From assembly GCA_963777695.1 (NCBI GenBank), contig CAVZRC010000003.1:1922001-1986000 (forward strand): 64,000 bases of DNA, in the 5' to 3' direction. This DNA comes from CAVZRC01 sp963777695. Lineage in GTDB: Bacteria; Planctomycetota; Planctomycetia; Isosphaerales; Isosphaeraceae. The position numbers and the translations under genes are program-made. Position 1 is the stretch's first letter; every line of letters starts with the position of its first letter. Positions 20,200 to 30,412 of the stretch are shown piece by piece. The notes under the pieces were generated by a model. That model was not told where the DNA came from and made no database searches. It saw only the letters and a program-made list of their open reading frames with translations.

Positions 20200-20673
20200 G
20201 AATCGCCTCTCGGGAAACAGACGCTTGACAGGAACCGGGACACAGGATCACACTGGGTGCGCAGCGCTCGCTCACTCGGCCTCGAGCAAGGCCGGTGTTC
20301 GATCGCTAACCGACGACCGGGGATGGAGGGGGCGTCGGGGGGAGGAACTCGGAACTAGGATACGATTCGCACGCCGTGGCGGGTAGGGGCGTGTCCACTT
20401 CCAATCTTCTTTGTACGACTCTCGCAAGCATTCGCGACCCTCGAGACCCGCACCGATGGCTGTCGTGCCTTCGCTCCTGGTCTGGCTGACGCCGTCCCCG
20501 ACCGCGGGCGAGGGATCGGGTAACGTCCCGAGAGCCCTTGCCCCGACACGAACCTCAACTGGCGAGGGATTGTGTTCCGAGACTCCGAGCGGCCCGGTCC
20601 GGACCTGCCCGGCCGGCCTTCTGGATGATGTGCGCAACACCTGAGATCCTGGAGACGCGAGAAGGGACCCATC

Positions 20674-21195
20674 ATGGCTGTGGCGTTCACGGTTGGCGGC
20701 GCGCGAGGGACGTTCGATGCGACATTCGCCGAGGAGGTGGCCGGCGTGCTCGACCATGCCTTCGGTGCCGAGGGTGAATGGGAGGGCACCCCACCCCTTC
20801 ACTACGGGGAGCTGGCCGACACCGGCTGGTCGGACCTCCAGCGCCGCGCCATCAAGGAGCTGGGCTCGGAGACCTTCCCCAACCTCACCGCGCTGGGCGA
20901 GGAGGGTCGCGGCGTCTACCTACCCGCGAACGTCCAGACGGTCTCCTTCCCGCTGTCCGCGGGCGGCAACCTGAAATGCGCCAGCCTGCCCGGCCTCCGC
21001 AACGAGCTCTCCGAGCTGGCCCATTGCTGGGAGCTGCCGCTGGATGACGACGGCCTGAAGGAACTGCTCCGGGTCGCGCACGACCCCGACGATGGCTGCG
21101 TCGTCGATGCCCCGGAGGTCCTGACCTTCGCCCGGCTCGCCCTGGCCGCCAACGAGGCCGTCCGGCGCGACTGCCCCCTCTGGCTCGTCGGGTAA
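20674..21195 (+). CDS. Protein of unknown function
   Basis: A 173-residue soluble, acidic protein with no signal peptide and no membrane helix. I do not recognise the family. The composition and codon bias (strong G/C at third positions) match real genes here, and a GAGAAGGG ribosome-binding-like stretch precedes the ATG. Two Cys near the middle (LKCASLPG, AHCWELP) and one near 150 are not arranged as a metal site. It stands alone between the divergent peptidase gene and a VWA locus. The 470 bases before it hold nothing I can support. Confidence 0.6.
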   Translation: MAVAFTVGGARGTFDATFAEEVAGVLDHAFGAEGEWEGTPPLHYGELADTGWSDLQRRAIKELGSETFPNLTALGEEGRGVYLPANVQTVSFPLSAGGNLKCASLPGLRNELSELAHCWELPLDDDGLKELLRVAHDPDDGCVVDAPEVLTFARLALAANEAVRRDCPLWLVG

Positions 21196-21212
21196 GAGCC
21201 GCCTCCCACGTC

Positions 21213-21272
21213 GTAGGGTGGGTAAAACCCGCCATGATTCCGTCATTTCATGGTCGCTTTCACCCACCCTGC
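21213..21272. repeat. Inverted repeat, GTAGGGTGGGT family, copy 2
   Basis: The arms 21213-21237 and 21248-21272 match in reverse complement at 20 of 25 positions, with the same GTAGGGTGGGTAAAACCC core as the element at 8666-8731. It sits right after the stop of the orphan gene; nothing else is evident before the lipoprotein start at 21510. Confidence 0.65.
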
Positions 21273-21509
21273 GAAGACCGAATGCCATTCCCGGACACCA
21301 TCCCCAAGGAACCGGCTCCTCGGACGAACGTCTAAGAAACGGGCGATCGAATCGTTACGTTGATAGCGACCTGGGATCTCATCCATCGTTGCTCGGTGCA
21401 ACGCGATTCGCTCCGTTCGACCGGATTCCGGGCCGACCGGGCACGTCATTTTCCATTCGTCCGCGATTCCGCGCCCTCAGGTCGCTCATCGCCTCGAGGA
21501 GACCTATTC

Positions 21510-23311
21510 ATGTGTTCTCGTTCGGGATTACTTGGGAGCCGAGGGCTGTTTATCGCGATCATGATCGGCTTCATGGCCGGTTGTGCCGACCAGGCGGTGC
21601 GCGAGGGCGCAACGAGGGAGTGTCGAGTCCCTCCTATGCAAACCAGTCCCAGCCGAAATCGGCCAAGACGAGGAGCGTCAACGCCTATGCGGAGAGTGCC
21701 CCAGCCGCCTCGCCCGCACCCTCCGGGAACGTGTACAAGCAGGCCAATCCCGCACCACCGGCCCCCCTGTCGACTCTCGCACATGGGCCCCAGCTCAAGA
21801 GCGAGAAGGTTGCGAAGAGCAAAGCGGAAATCCTTGCCGGCGTGGCGATACAAGCGCAATTACACGAGGTCGAGGCAGAACGCGCGGGGGAGGCCGAGGG
21901 CTACAACGCGATCGTCGAGAATCCGTTCCACATGGCGGCGAGCGAGCCGCTCTCGACGTTCTCGATCGACGTCGACACGGCCAGCTACTCGAACGTCCGC
22001 CGCTTCCTCACCCAGAACATGCTCCCGCCGAAGGATTCCGTCCGCATCGAGGAATTGCTCAACTACTTCCCCTACAACGACGCACCCCCGCCGGACTCCG
22101 GCCCGGATCCGTTCGCGGTACACATCGAGATCGCCGGCTGTCCGTGGGACGCCCAGCACCGGCTGGCGCGGATCGGCATCGCGGCCCGGCCGATCGACCA
22201 GTCGAAGCGGCCTCCTAGCAACCTGGTCTTCCTCGTCGACGTCTCGGGCTCGATGCAGGCGCCGAACAAGCTGCCGCTGGTCCAGTGGAGCCTCCAGCGG
22301 CTCGTCGAGCAGCTCGGCGAGAACGACCAGATCGCCATCGCGGTCTACGCGGGCGCCTCGGGACTGGTCCTGCCCTCGACCTCTTGCCTCCAGAAGGCGG
22401 AGGTCCTCTCGGCGATCGAGCAGTTGCGCGCCGGCGGCTCGACAAACGGCGGGGCGGGCATCCAGCTCGCCTATGACGTCGCCACCCAGCACTTCATCAA
22501 GAACGGCACCAATCGCGTCATCCTGGCCACCGACGGCGATTTCAACGTGGGCGTCACCGCCCAGGACGACCTGATCCGCCTGATCGAGGCCAAGGCCAAG
22601 AGCGGCGTGTTCCTCAGCGTCCTGGGCTACGGGATGGGGAATATCAAGGACGGTAGTCTGGAACGGCTCGCGGACAAGGGGAACGGCCATTACGCCTACA
22701 TCGACTCCCCACGCGAGGCTTACAAGGTCCTGGTGGAGGAGATGGGCTCGACCCTGGTCACCGTCGCCAAGGACGTGAAGATCCAGGTCGAGTTCAACCC
22801 GGCCAAGGTCGGCGGTTATCGGCTGATCGGCTACGAGAATCGCATCATGGCCCACAAGGATTTCAACGACGACACCAAGGATGCCGGCGAGGTCGGCGCG
22901 GGCCATCACGTCACCGCGCTCTACGAGATCGTCCCGCCCGGCAAGGAAGGGAGTCCCGGTCCGGGCATCGACCCGCTCAAGTACGCCCAGGCGAGGGCCT
23001 CCGGCTCCGCGAGCCCGGAATCGTTCACGGTCAAGTTGCGCTACAAGCAGCCCGACGGCGATCAGAGCAAGTTGCTGACGATCGGCGTCGAGGACAAGGG
23101 GCGATCGTTCGGAGAAGCCTCCGAAGACCTGAAATTCGCCTCCGCCGTCGCCGGATTCGGGATGCTCTTGCGCGACTCGACGCACAAGGGCAGCTTGACG
23201 TATGGCGGCGTGCTCGAGATCGCCGAGCCGGCCTCGGCCCGCGATCCGTCCGGATATCGCCGGGAGTTCCTCGCGGCCGTCCGCCAGGCGAAGAGCCTTT
23301 CGGGCCATTGA
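21510..23311 (+). CDS. VWA-domain lipoprotein, YfbK/DUF3520 type (frame broken once)
   Basis: About 600 residues. The start is set by a lipoprotein signal, ATG 21510 with GAGGAG upstream and a lipobox ending FMAGC (Cys at residue 25). After that the frame moves by minus one at about 21608, where restoring a G gives VREGGNEGVSSPSY. A disordered Pro/Ala/Lys region leads to a YfbK N-terminal segment (FSIDVDTASYSNVRRFL), a von Willebrand A domain with an intact MIDAS motif DVSGSM (about 235), and the C-terminal YfbK domain. VWA domains bind protein partners through a metal. It is closely similar to the C-terminal half of 24077-27114, so the two are a local duplication flanking a sigma factor. Confidence 0.85.
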
Positions 23312-23527
23312 GCTGAGGGTCGCATTCTCATCAGATCTGCCGGATCGGGTCGATCGACGAACGGCGCGGGGAGCCATCAGCCGGCGGCTCTTCGCGCCGT
23401 TTTCCATTGGCCTTCTCCGAGACGATCTCATCGCCTTCGAAAATTCTTCGAGTCCTCAACCTAAGAAACCGACGGGTGGTCCGTCATTGAGGGAGAACGG
23501 ACATCGGTCGCCTTCCGAGCAGGGGTG

Positions 23528-24064
23528 ATGTCGAGAATCCTGGACGTCGAGCATGAGCACTGGGTCCGCGACGCCGTAGTCCGCTTCGAGGGGCCGCTGA
23601 CCCTGTACGCATCGCGCCTGCTGCGCGATGCGGAGTCGGCTCGCGATGTCGTGCAGGATACGTTCTTGAAGCTCTGCGGCTCGGATCGTGCGGCGATCGA
23701 GGGGCACCTGGCCGAGTGGCTGTTCACCGTCTGTCGCAACCGGGCGCTGGACGTCTTGCGTAAGGAGCAGCGCATGAGTCAGTTACGCGAGGAGCAGGTC
23801 TTACGATGCCTGAGTCCCGGCCCGGCTCCGCTCGAGGCGGCCGAACGGCAGGAGCTCGGCGAGCGCGTCCTGGAGCTGCTGGAGACCCTCCCCATCAATC
23901 AGCGCGAGGTCATCCGGCTCAAGTTCCAGAACGGGTTCTCGTATCAAGAAATCAGCCGGATCAGCGGCCACAGCGTCTCGAATGTCGGCTACTTGATCCA
24001 CGCCGGGATCAAGACGCTGCGGGGTCACCTGTTCGACGGCCAGGCGGCCAAGGCTCGCGTCTGA
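23528..24064 (+). CDS. ECF-family RNA polymerase sigma factor
   Basis: A 178-residue sigma factor with region 2 (ESARDVVQDTFLKLCGSD, then LAEWLFTVCRNRALDVLRKEQR) and region 4 (LLETLPINQREVIRLKFQNGFSYQEISRISGHSVSNVGYLIH). Start at ATG 23528; a GTG directly before it at 23525 is an alternative. The gene 13 bases downstream begins with a region like a membrane anti-sigma factor, so the pair should form a signalling unit. Confidence 0.9.
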   Translation: MSRILDVEHEHWVRDAVVRFEGPLTLYASRLLRDAESARDVVQDTFLKLCGSDRAAIEGHLAEWLFTVCRNRALDVLRKEQRMSQLREEQVLRCLSPGPAPLEAAERQELGERVLELLETLPINQREVIRLKFQNGFSYQEISRISGHSVSNVGYLIHAGIKTLRGHLFDGQAAKARV

Positions 24065-24076
24065 GGAGGACTTGCC

Positions 24077-27000
24077 ATGACCTTCGACCCGAACGATCCC
24101 CGACTGACCGCCTACATACTCGGCGAGCTCGAGCCGGCCGAACAGGCGGAAGTCGAGTCGATGCTCAACGACTCTGCCGGAATGTCGCCAGGCCCTCGAC
24201 GAGATCCGATCGACCGTCGGCTGGCTGACCGATCGCCTCCACGAGGAGCAGGCGAGCCATTCGCTCGCCCCCGGGACGAACCATCGGCCGATCGCCGCGA
24301 TCCTGCCACCACCCACCTCCCCGGGACGGCGCTGGTGGCGGCGGTCCCGGTTCCAGCTCGGAGCCGTCGCCGCCTTGCTGCTCGTCGCCGTGACGATTGC
24401 CATGCTCCCCGGGGATTCGAAGCGGTCGCGTCCGCACCCGGTTGGAGTCGTCCAGCTCGCCAGTCCCAAGGAGGCCCCTGGCCGTAGCCCTATCGGCACA
24501 AGGATCCTGGAAGAGCTCCAATCAGCCTCCCGCCCCGAGCCGGCCCCGGGCATGGTTCCGGCGTCCGCCCCCCAGGCCGAGCCATCGGGCCGGCCCCTGG
24601 TGCTCGCTTCCAAAGCGCCCGGGCCGAATCCCGGGGCCGGCGGTCGAATGATGGGCGGAATGGGTGGCGGAATGAAGGGGGTATATGTCCAGGCTTCGCC
24701 GCTCCAGACCTTGACGGATGGCGAGTCTCGGACCTCCCTCGCGAACGGCGGGTCAGCCGCCCCAGCTCCGACCCTCCTGGCCAGGCGCAATGCGCCGAAC
24801 CGGCGCAGAGCCGTCAACAGGTCGCTTTCTTCGTCTGAGGTTCGACTCGCCCCGAGTCAACTGGATGCCGCTGCAATCAATGGTCAGGGTCCGGGCCAGC
24901 AGCGACAGCAGGGTCAGGTTCAAGGTCGGAGTGGCCAAGGTCAGGTCGGCCAGAGCCAGCTTGCCGCCGTGCCGCAAGGAGCCAACCCGCAGGTCCAAAC
25001 TCAGCCGGGCCAGAAATACGATCGATTCAGCATAGAACCGGGCCAGAATGGCCCGCAGCAGCCAACCTCGAACCAAGGTCAGGGGCGACAATTCCAGTAT
25101 GGCGCTCAATTGGGGATGAACCCAAGCCAGGGTCAGAATGGGCCGCAACATCAGCAGGGTCAGGGGGGCCAGGGCCAAGGTCATGGTCATTCGAATGGTA
25201 GCATCGCCATGGCTGGCGAGGGACGGCGGCCGAGCCAGAACCCTCAGGCTTACAGTGCCGGGATGACCCCAACGAATCTGGATACTGTGGATAAACGGAG
25301 TCAATTCGCCCAGCCGAACCCATCCGTCGATGCGATGGGCCGATCGGAGGTAAAGAAGATCGCCCAGAATGCCGACTCATCGGTTCCGGCGATCCGGGCC
25401 AAGGCCAAGGACACCTCGCAGGCTGGCGACGCACCGGCAGCCGCCGCGCCGGGCGTCGCGGGCGAATCCTTGATGGAGATGAAAGACAAGGAGGTCGCGC
25501 AAGCCCCAGCGCCCGGCAACACCCGGGCCGACCCCTCCCGGCGTGGTAGCCTTAGCCAAGAGTAAGGAGCCCTCGATTCGCGTGGCCGCGGCGCCGGAGG
25601 CCCCCGCGAATCCCGTGAATATCGAGCAGGAGCTGGTGCCACCCATACCGGCACCCGCGCCCGCACCGGTCGGCGAGGTGTACACTCCCGTCGTCAACAA
25701 TCCGTTCGTGTCGGTCGAGAAGGAGCGGCAATCGACGTTCTCGATCGACGTCGATACGGCCAGCTATGCGAATGTCCGCCGCTTCCTCACCCAGAACATG
25801 CTCCCGCCACCGGACGCCGTGCGCATCGAGGAATTGCTCAACTACTTCCCGTACCGCGACGCGCCTCCGCCCGCTTCCAGCGAGCATCCCTTCGCGGTAC
25901 ACGTCGAGATCGCCCAATGTCCCTGGAACGCCCGGAACCGGCTGGCTCGGATCGGCATCGCCGCCCGGCCGATCGACCAGTCCCGGCGATCGGCCAGCAA
26001 CTTCGTCTTCCTGGTCAACGTCTCCGGCTCCATGGACGATCCGAACAAGCTGCCACTGGTCCAGTGGGGATTGCAACGGCTGGTCGATCAGCTCGGCGAG
26101 AATGACCGCGTCGCCATCGTCGTCTACGCCAGCGCCTCGGGACTGGTCCTCCCCTCGACATCGTGTATCCACAAGGCGGAGATCCTCTCGGTCATCACCC
26201 AGCTTCGCGCCGAGGGCTCGACCAACGGCGGGGCGGGCATCCAGCTCGCCTATGACGTCGCCACGAAGAACTTCATCAAGAACGGGACCAATCGCGTCAT
26301 CCTGGCCACAGACGGCGACCTCAACGTGGGTGTGACCCAGGACGACGAGCTCGTCCGGCTGATCGAGGCCAAGGCCAAGAGCGGGGTGTTCCTCAGCGTC
26401 CTCGGCGTGGGTACGGGCAACCTCCAGGACGGCAAGCTCGAGAAGCTCGCGGACAAGGGGAACGGCCATTATGCCTACATCGACTCGCCGCGCGAGGCAT
26501 ACAAGGTCCTGGTCGAGGAGATGGGCGCAAACCTGATCACGGTCGCCAAGGACGTGAAGGTCCAGGCCGACTTCAACCCGGCCAGGGTCTCGGAGTATCG
26601 CCTGATCGGCTACGAGGACCGGGCCTTGCCCAACGAGGCGTTCCTCGACGACTCCAAGGATGCCGGCGAGATCGGCGCAGGCCACCACGTCACGGCGTTC
26701 TACGAGCTGGTACCGGCCGCCCGTCAGGGGAATCCGGATGCGATCGACTCGCGAGTCGCCCGTAAGGAAGCCGCGGGAGAGGGGCTAGGAGCGGAGTCGT
26801 TCGTCGTCAAGCTCCGGTACAAGAAGCCCAACGAGGACAGCAGCCGTCAGTTCGATCGGTCGGCGATCGACTCCGGCACCGACTTCGCCCATGCCTCGGA
26901 CGACCTGAAATTCGCCGCCTCCGTCGCCGGGTTCGGGATGATGTTGCGCGGCTCGCCCTACAAGGGCACGCTGACCTACGACGGCGTGCTGGAGCTGGCC

Positions 27001-27114
27001 CAGCCGACCCTCGCCCAGGATCCCGGCGGCTACCGGAAGGAATTCGTCGAGCTGGTCCGCAAGGCCCGGGACCTGGCGTCGCAAGCCGGCAAACCCATTC
27101 CCGCGGCCCGCTGA
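24077..27114 (+). CDS. Anti-sigma-like / Gln-Gly-rich linker / VWA fusion protein (frame broken twice)
   Basis: Read across two breaks this is one protein of about 1011 residues. Residues 1-100 resemble a short anti-sigma factor (DPRLTAYILGELEPAEQAEVE, then CRQALDEIRSTVGWLTDRL), followed by one transmembrane helix (LGAVAALLLVAVTIAML). A long extracytoplasmic region follows, rich in Gln, Gly and Pro (GQGPGQQRQQGQVQG), then the YfbK segment FSIDVDTASYANVRRFL, a VWA domain and a YfbK C-terminal domain. The breaks are at about 24178 (one extra G) and about 25525 (C run). In this copy the MIDAS Asp reads Asn (VNVSGSM). The model is an envelope sensor that releases the adjacent sigma factor; that role is inferred. 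Confidence 0.75.
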
Positions 27115-27128
27115 CCCGGACGGAGTGC

Positions 27129-28133
27129 TCATCGGCCGGGCCCGAACAACTGCCCGGCGAGTCGGGGTGAGGCGGCCAGGGCCGCCATCGGGATGCCGAG
27201 CCTCGGGTCGCGGAGGATCGTGCCGACGAGTGACGGGCTCAGTCCCAATCCCCGACCCAGGGCCTCGCGGGCCAGCTCGGTCCGTCCGGCACGGAGGGCC
27301 TCATGGGCACGATTCAGGAACGCACGCGCGAGGCGTCCGTTCGCCGATCGCCGGAGGGTCCCGGCGTCGGGCCGGTCTTTCAAGTCGATCGCGAAAAGCT
27401 CCTCGATGATTCGTGCGGTTTCATCCAGGTCCGCCATGCCGGTCTTGAAGCGATGCGTCTCGCTGGCCTCATGCCATCGCACGCGGACGGTCGGTCGCGC
27501 CAGCCAGGCGACCTTCCATCGCCTCGAAACGCGGAGCCAGAAGTCCCAGTCGAGGACATATCGATACGATGCGTCGAATCCTCCCACATCGTCGAACGCG
27601 GCGCACCGGAGCGTGACCGCCGAGCATCGGAGCGGATTGCCGTCGAGCATGACGGCGGCCAGGTCGCCGGGCGCGAAGACGCGGTCGATCGGCCCGAGCC
27701 CGCCGCGTCCGACCCGGCCTTCCGGGACGGGCTGGCCGAGTTCATCGATGACTTCCGACGCACTGGCGACCAGCCCGATGCGATCATCGGCGGCGAATGA
27801 CCGAACGTGAGCCGCGAGGTGGCCGGGCTCCATGACGTCGTCCTGGTGGAAGACGGCGACGATCGGCGACCGGCTCATCGCGACGCAGCGGTTCCAGTTG
27901 CCCGCCAGGCCGAGCCGCTGGGGATTCATCGCGATCTCAACTCGTCCGCCCGCCAAGGCGCGAACCACGTCGAGCGTCTCGTCGTCTGATCGATCGTCGG
28001 AGATGATCAACTCGAACGCGACACCCTCCTGGGCCAGGATGCCGCGAATGGCCTCGCCGAGGTGGGCCGATCCGTTGAAAGTCGGCACGGCGACGGACAG
28101 AATCGGTTCAGGAGGGGCAGGGGAGGCCGCCAC
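27129..28133 (-). CDS. Glycosyltransferase family 2
   Basis: A 334-residue GT2 enzyme with the GT-A start LSVAVPTFNGSAHLGEAIRG, an early acidic loop SDDRSDDET (about 45), and the metal- and sugar-nucleotide-binding region VAVFHQDDVMEPGHL (about 95). FDASYRYVLDWDFWLRV (about 190) fits the acceptor or base region. It transfers a sugar from a nucleotide donor to an unknown acceptor, probably on the cytoplasmic face of the membrane; no transmembrane helix is seen. It ends 15 bases from the VWA gene stop (convergent) and starts 18 bases from the end of the DUF971 gene on the same strand, suggesting co-transcription. Confidence 0.85.
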   Translation of the reverse strand: MAASPAPPEPILSVAVPTFNGSAHLGEAIRGILAQEGVAFELIISDDRSDDETLDVVRALAGGRVEIAMNPQRLGLAGNWNRCVAMSRSPIVAVFHQDDVMEPGHLAAHVRSFAADDRIGLVASASEVIDELGQPVPEGRVGRGGLGPIDRVFAPGDLAAVMLDGNPLRCSAVTLRCAAFDDVGGFDASYRYVLDWDFWLRVSRRWKVAWLARPTVRVRWHEASETHRFKTGMADLDETARIIEELFAIDLKDRPDAGTLRRSANGRLARAFLNRAHEALRAGRTELAREALGRGLGLSPSLVGTILRDPRLGIPMAALAASPRLAGQLFGPGR

Positions 28134-28151
28134 GCGTGTCTCGACCTCGAT

Positions 28152-28463
28152 TTAGCCCGTAGCGCGACCGTCGCCGAGATTGCGCAGGGTTTCCCAGGTG
28201 AAGAGGCCCGAGGAGTGGCCATCGTTCCAGGCGAACTGGACCGCGTAGGTGCCGATGTTCTCCATCCCTTCGAGCTTCAGGTCGGGACGGATGGAATTCG
28301 GGTCGAGGATCCGCTCGCCGGTCCATTCGTTGCGACATGCCGCACAGGGGCATTCGCTCCGGAGCGCGCGATAGGGGAAGCGATCGACGCGATGGTCGGG
28401 CCAGGTGACTTCGAGGACTTGATCGGCCTGGAGTGCGCGGATATTGGTGGGAGGGTCGGTCAT
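28152..28463 (-). CDS. DUF971 domain protein
   Basis: A 103-residue protein matching DUF971: LEVTWPDHRVDRFPYRALRSECPCAACRNEWTG, then the end WNDGHSSGLFTWETLRNL. The family occurs alone or beside Fe-S carrier and Mrp/ApbC genes and in some gamma-butyrobetaine hydroxylase N termini, where it binds zinc. The Cys triplet ECPCAAC could hold a metal ion. Exact role unknown. ATG 28463 is the only sensible start. Confidence 0.85.
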   Translation of the reverse strand: MTDPPTNIRALQADQVLEVTWPDHRVDRFPYRALRSECPCAACRNEWTGERILDPNSIRPDLKLEGMENIGTYAVQFAWNDGHSSGLFTWETLRNLGDGRATG

Positions 28464-28549
28464 GGGTGCGGCTCAGGTGGAGGAATGGTCAGGAATGACC
28501 ACTGCGAAGGCTGAAAGTGGTGCTCTGAAGTCAGGATGGATGATACACG

Positions 28550-28849
28550 ATGAATTCTACCAGAAACGACGAGTCCGAGGAACGCGAGGCCGAGCCGAGC
28601 CGACGGTTTTACGTCCGGGCACCGAGCGTCAACGCGGTCCGGCGGGCTCTCCACCGTGCGCCGGGGGGCGTCAAGGTGATGGGCCGCCATGACCGCGAGA
28701 CGATCCTCTGCACGCACACCATGGACGGGCACAGCCTCGGTCGACACTGGCCGGTCATCGTCAGCCGGCTGGGGAAGGCCGGGCTCTGCGTCGAGAAGGC
28801 GCCCGGATCGGGATCATCGACCGGGACGACGCCCGCCCCGGCCGATTGA
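28550..28849 (+). CDS. Small protein of unknown function
   Basis: A 99-residue protein with no signal peptide, no membrane helix and no family I recognise. The middle part (FYVRAPSVNAVRRALHRAPG, MGRHDRETILCTHTMDGHS) looks like a small ordered alpha/beta domain with a basic face, flanked by polar ends. Codon use matches its neighbours. It is divergent from the DUF971 gene and convergent with the PDZ gene. An RNA- or DNA-binding role would fit the basic content but is a guess. Confidence 0.5.
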   Translation: MNSTRNDESEEREAEPSRRFYVRAPSVNAVRRALHRAPGGVKVMGRHDRETILCTHTMDGHSLGRHWPVIVSRLGKAGLCVEKAPGSGSSTGTTPAPAD

Positions 28850-28864
28850 TCGATCCGATGCCGG

Positions 28865-30119
28865 TCATTTCTTCTGGATCGGGGCAGCTTTGGTCAGGGC
28901 CTCGATGGCCTGGCGGAGGTCCTTGATCTGGGCCGAGAGTTCGTCGAACCGCTTCGCCGTCGCCGGGTCACCGACTGCGCGTTTCTGGCGACTTCGGCTG
29001 CCCCGTCGCAAACTGGAGGTCCCCGATGTTCTCCATCAGACCGACCAGGTTCGCATCCTGAAAGACGGCGCCCGGGAGCAAGACGTTGAAATTCGTCGTC
29101 ACGGGCTCCTGCATGCTCAGATCGAGCTGAACGTTCTTCCGTCGTTGCGGGGTGATCGCGATCGTTTCTTTTTTCCCCTCGCGGATAAGCTCGAGAGAAA
29201 CCGTCTTCTCGCCCCGGGACTGGACGACCTGGATGAGCTTGTCCTGGTCGGTCAGGTCTTCGCCGTCGAGCTTGAGCAGGATGTCGTGAGGCCGGATACC
29301 CGCCTTCGCTCCCGGGCTGTCCTTGACGACATCGAGGGCGAGCAAACCGTTCTTCTGCGGGATCTGGAGCTGGGATCGGAGGGCCGGCTCGATCGCCGCG
29401 ACCGAGACTCCGATCCAGTACGAGGGTGGTTCCGGCCGGACGGGACCCAGGCTGACGCTGATCCGGGGCTGGACCTTGATCGCGACCCGATGACCGTGCC
29501 GGAGCAGGAGCAAGGTCACGGGCGTGTCTCCGGCGGCCTTCAGCCCCTCTTCGAGGTCTTCGGGCTTTCCCAGCGGGAGACCCTGCGGGACCTTGCCGGC
29601 GATGCGGAGCAACACATCATTCGGCTCGATACCCACCTGGGCCGCGGGGGAACCGGCCTGCACGGCCGTCACGATCAAGCCCTCCTCCTTGGGGAGTTTC
29701 AGTTGAGCCCGGAGTGCATCGTCGGCGGTCGCGAGGTGCATTCCGGAGTGATTCCGGCCGTAGGTATAGAAGTAAGTGGAATCGTGTTGTGTTCCGTTCG
29801 CGTAGTAGGGACGGTAGCGGAACAACGATTGGATGTTCTGCCCGGGCTGGCCCTGAATCTGAGACGTACCGAACATCGACTGTAGATTCTGCGGGCTGCG
29901 TTGACGCTGGGCCGGATTCGCACCCTGTTGCTGATTCGGGGCCTGCTGGCCCTGGGCCGGATTCGCACCCTGCTGCCGCGGTGGATCTTGGCTTTGCTGA
30001 GCCTCTTGCCCATCCTGGGGATTCGGTTGATTCCCGCTCTGCTGGCCGAAGGAACGGGTCGGTGGGTCGATGGTCAGGGCAAGGCCGATCGCAACGAAAA
30101 ACATCACGCGGACTTTCAT
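28865..30119 (-). CDS. Secreted double-PDZ protein (frame broken once)
   Basis: About 417 residues. A signal peptide (MKVRVMFFVAIGLALTI) with a strong GGGAGG ribosome site upstream of ATG 30119 is followed by a Gln/Asn/Pro-rich disordered region (residues 25-90) and two PDZ domains. The first includes GSPAAQVGIEPNDVLLRIAG and the second DSPGAKAGIRPHDILLKLDGEDL. Near 28988 the frame stops early, but a plus-one frame continues with AKRFDELSAQIKDLRQAIEAL, a coiled coil, to a stop at 28865, so the true C terminus is probably there. No protease domain is present, so it likely acts as a periplasmic scaffold that binds C-terminal peptides. Confidence 0.75.
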
Positions 30120-30184
30120 GTCGAACCTCCCTTTCGTAAAGGAAAAACCGAGACTTCTCGCTGAACACCACCGGCGATTTTGCA

Positions 30185-30311
30185 CTCGTTCCCACGCTCC
30201 GCGTGGGAATGCCGTCCCGGACGCTCCGCGTCCTCTTCCGAGCGACAGGGCCGCATCACAGACGACGCGGAGCGTCGAAGACGGCATTCCCACGCGGAGC
30301 GTGGGAACGAG
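30185..30311. repeat. Two-tier perfect palindromic repeat
   Basis: The outer arms 30185-30216 and 30280-30311 are exact 32-base reverse complements (CTCGTTCCCACGCTCCGCG...). Inside them 30220-30232 and 30264-30276 form a second exact 13-base stem (GACGCTCCGCGTC). It lies in the 5-prime region of the PDZ gene and beyond the end of the anti-sigma-like gene. GTTCCCACGCTCCGCGTGGGA is a motif I recall as dispersed in planctomycete genomes, so this is a REP-type element rather than a gene-specific operator. Confidence 0.8.
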
Positions 30312-30412
30312 AAAGACGTTACGTCGAATCCATGGTGGTGTTCAGCGAGAAGTGTCGAAAAACCTGCCAATTGCATCAAACCAAACCCCGGATGGCCCGG
30401 TCGGGCCACCGA

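Noticed and set aside
20200..20673. Possible gene in the gap before 20674
   Set aside because: Short overlapping frames with no ribosome site, no motif and no resemblance to known proteins.
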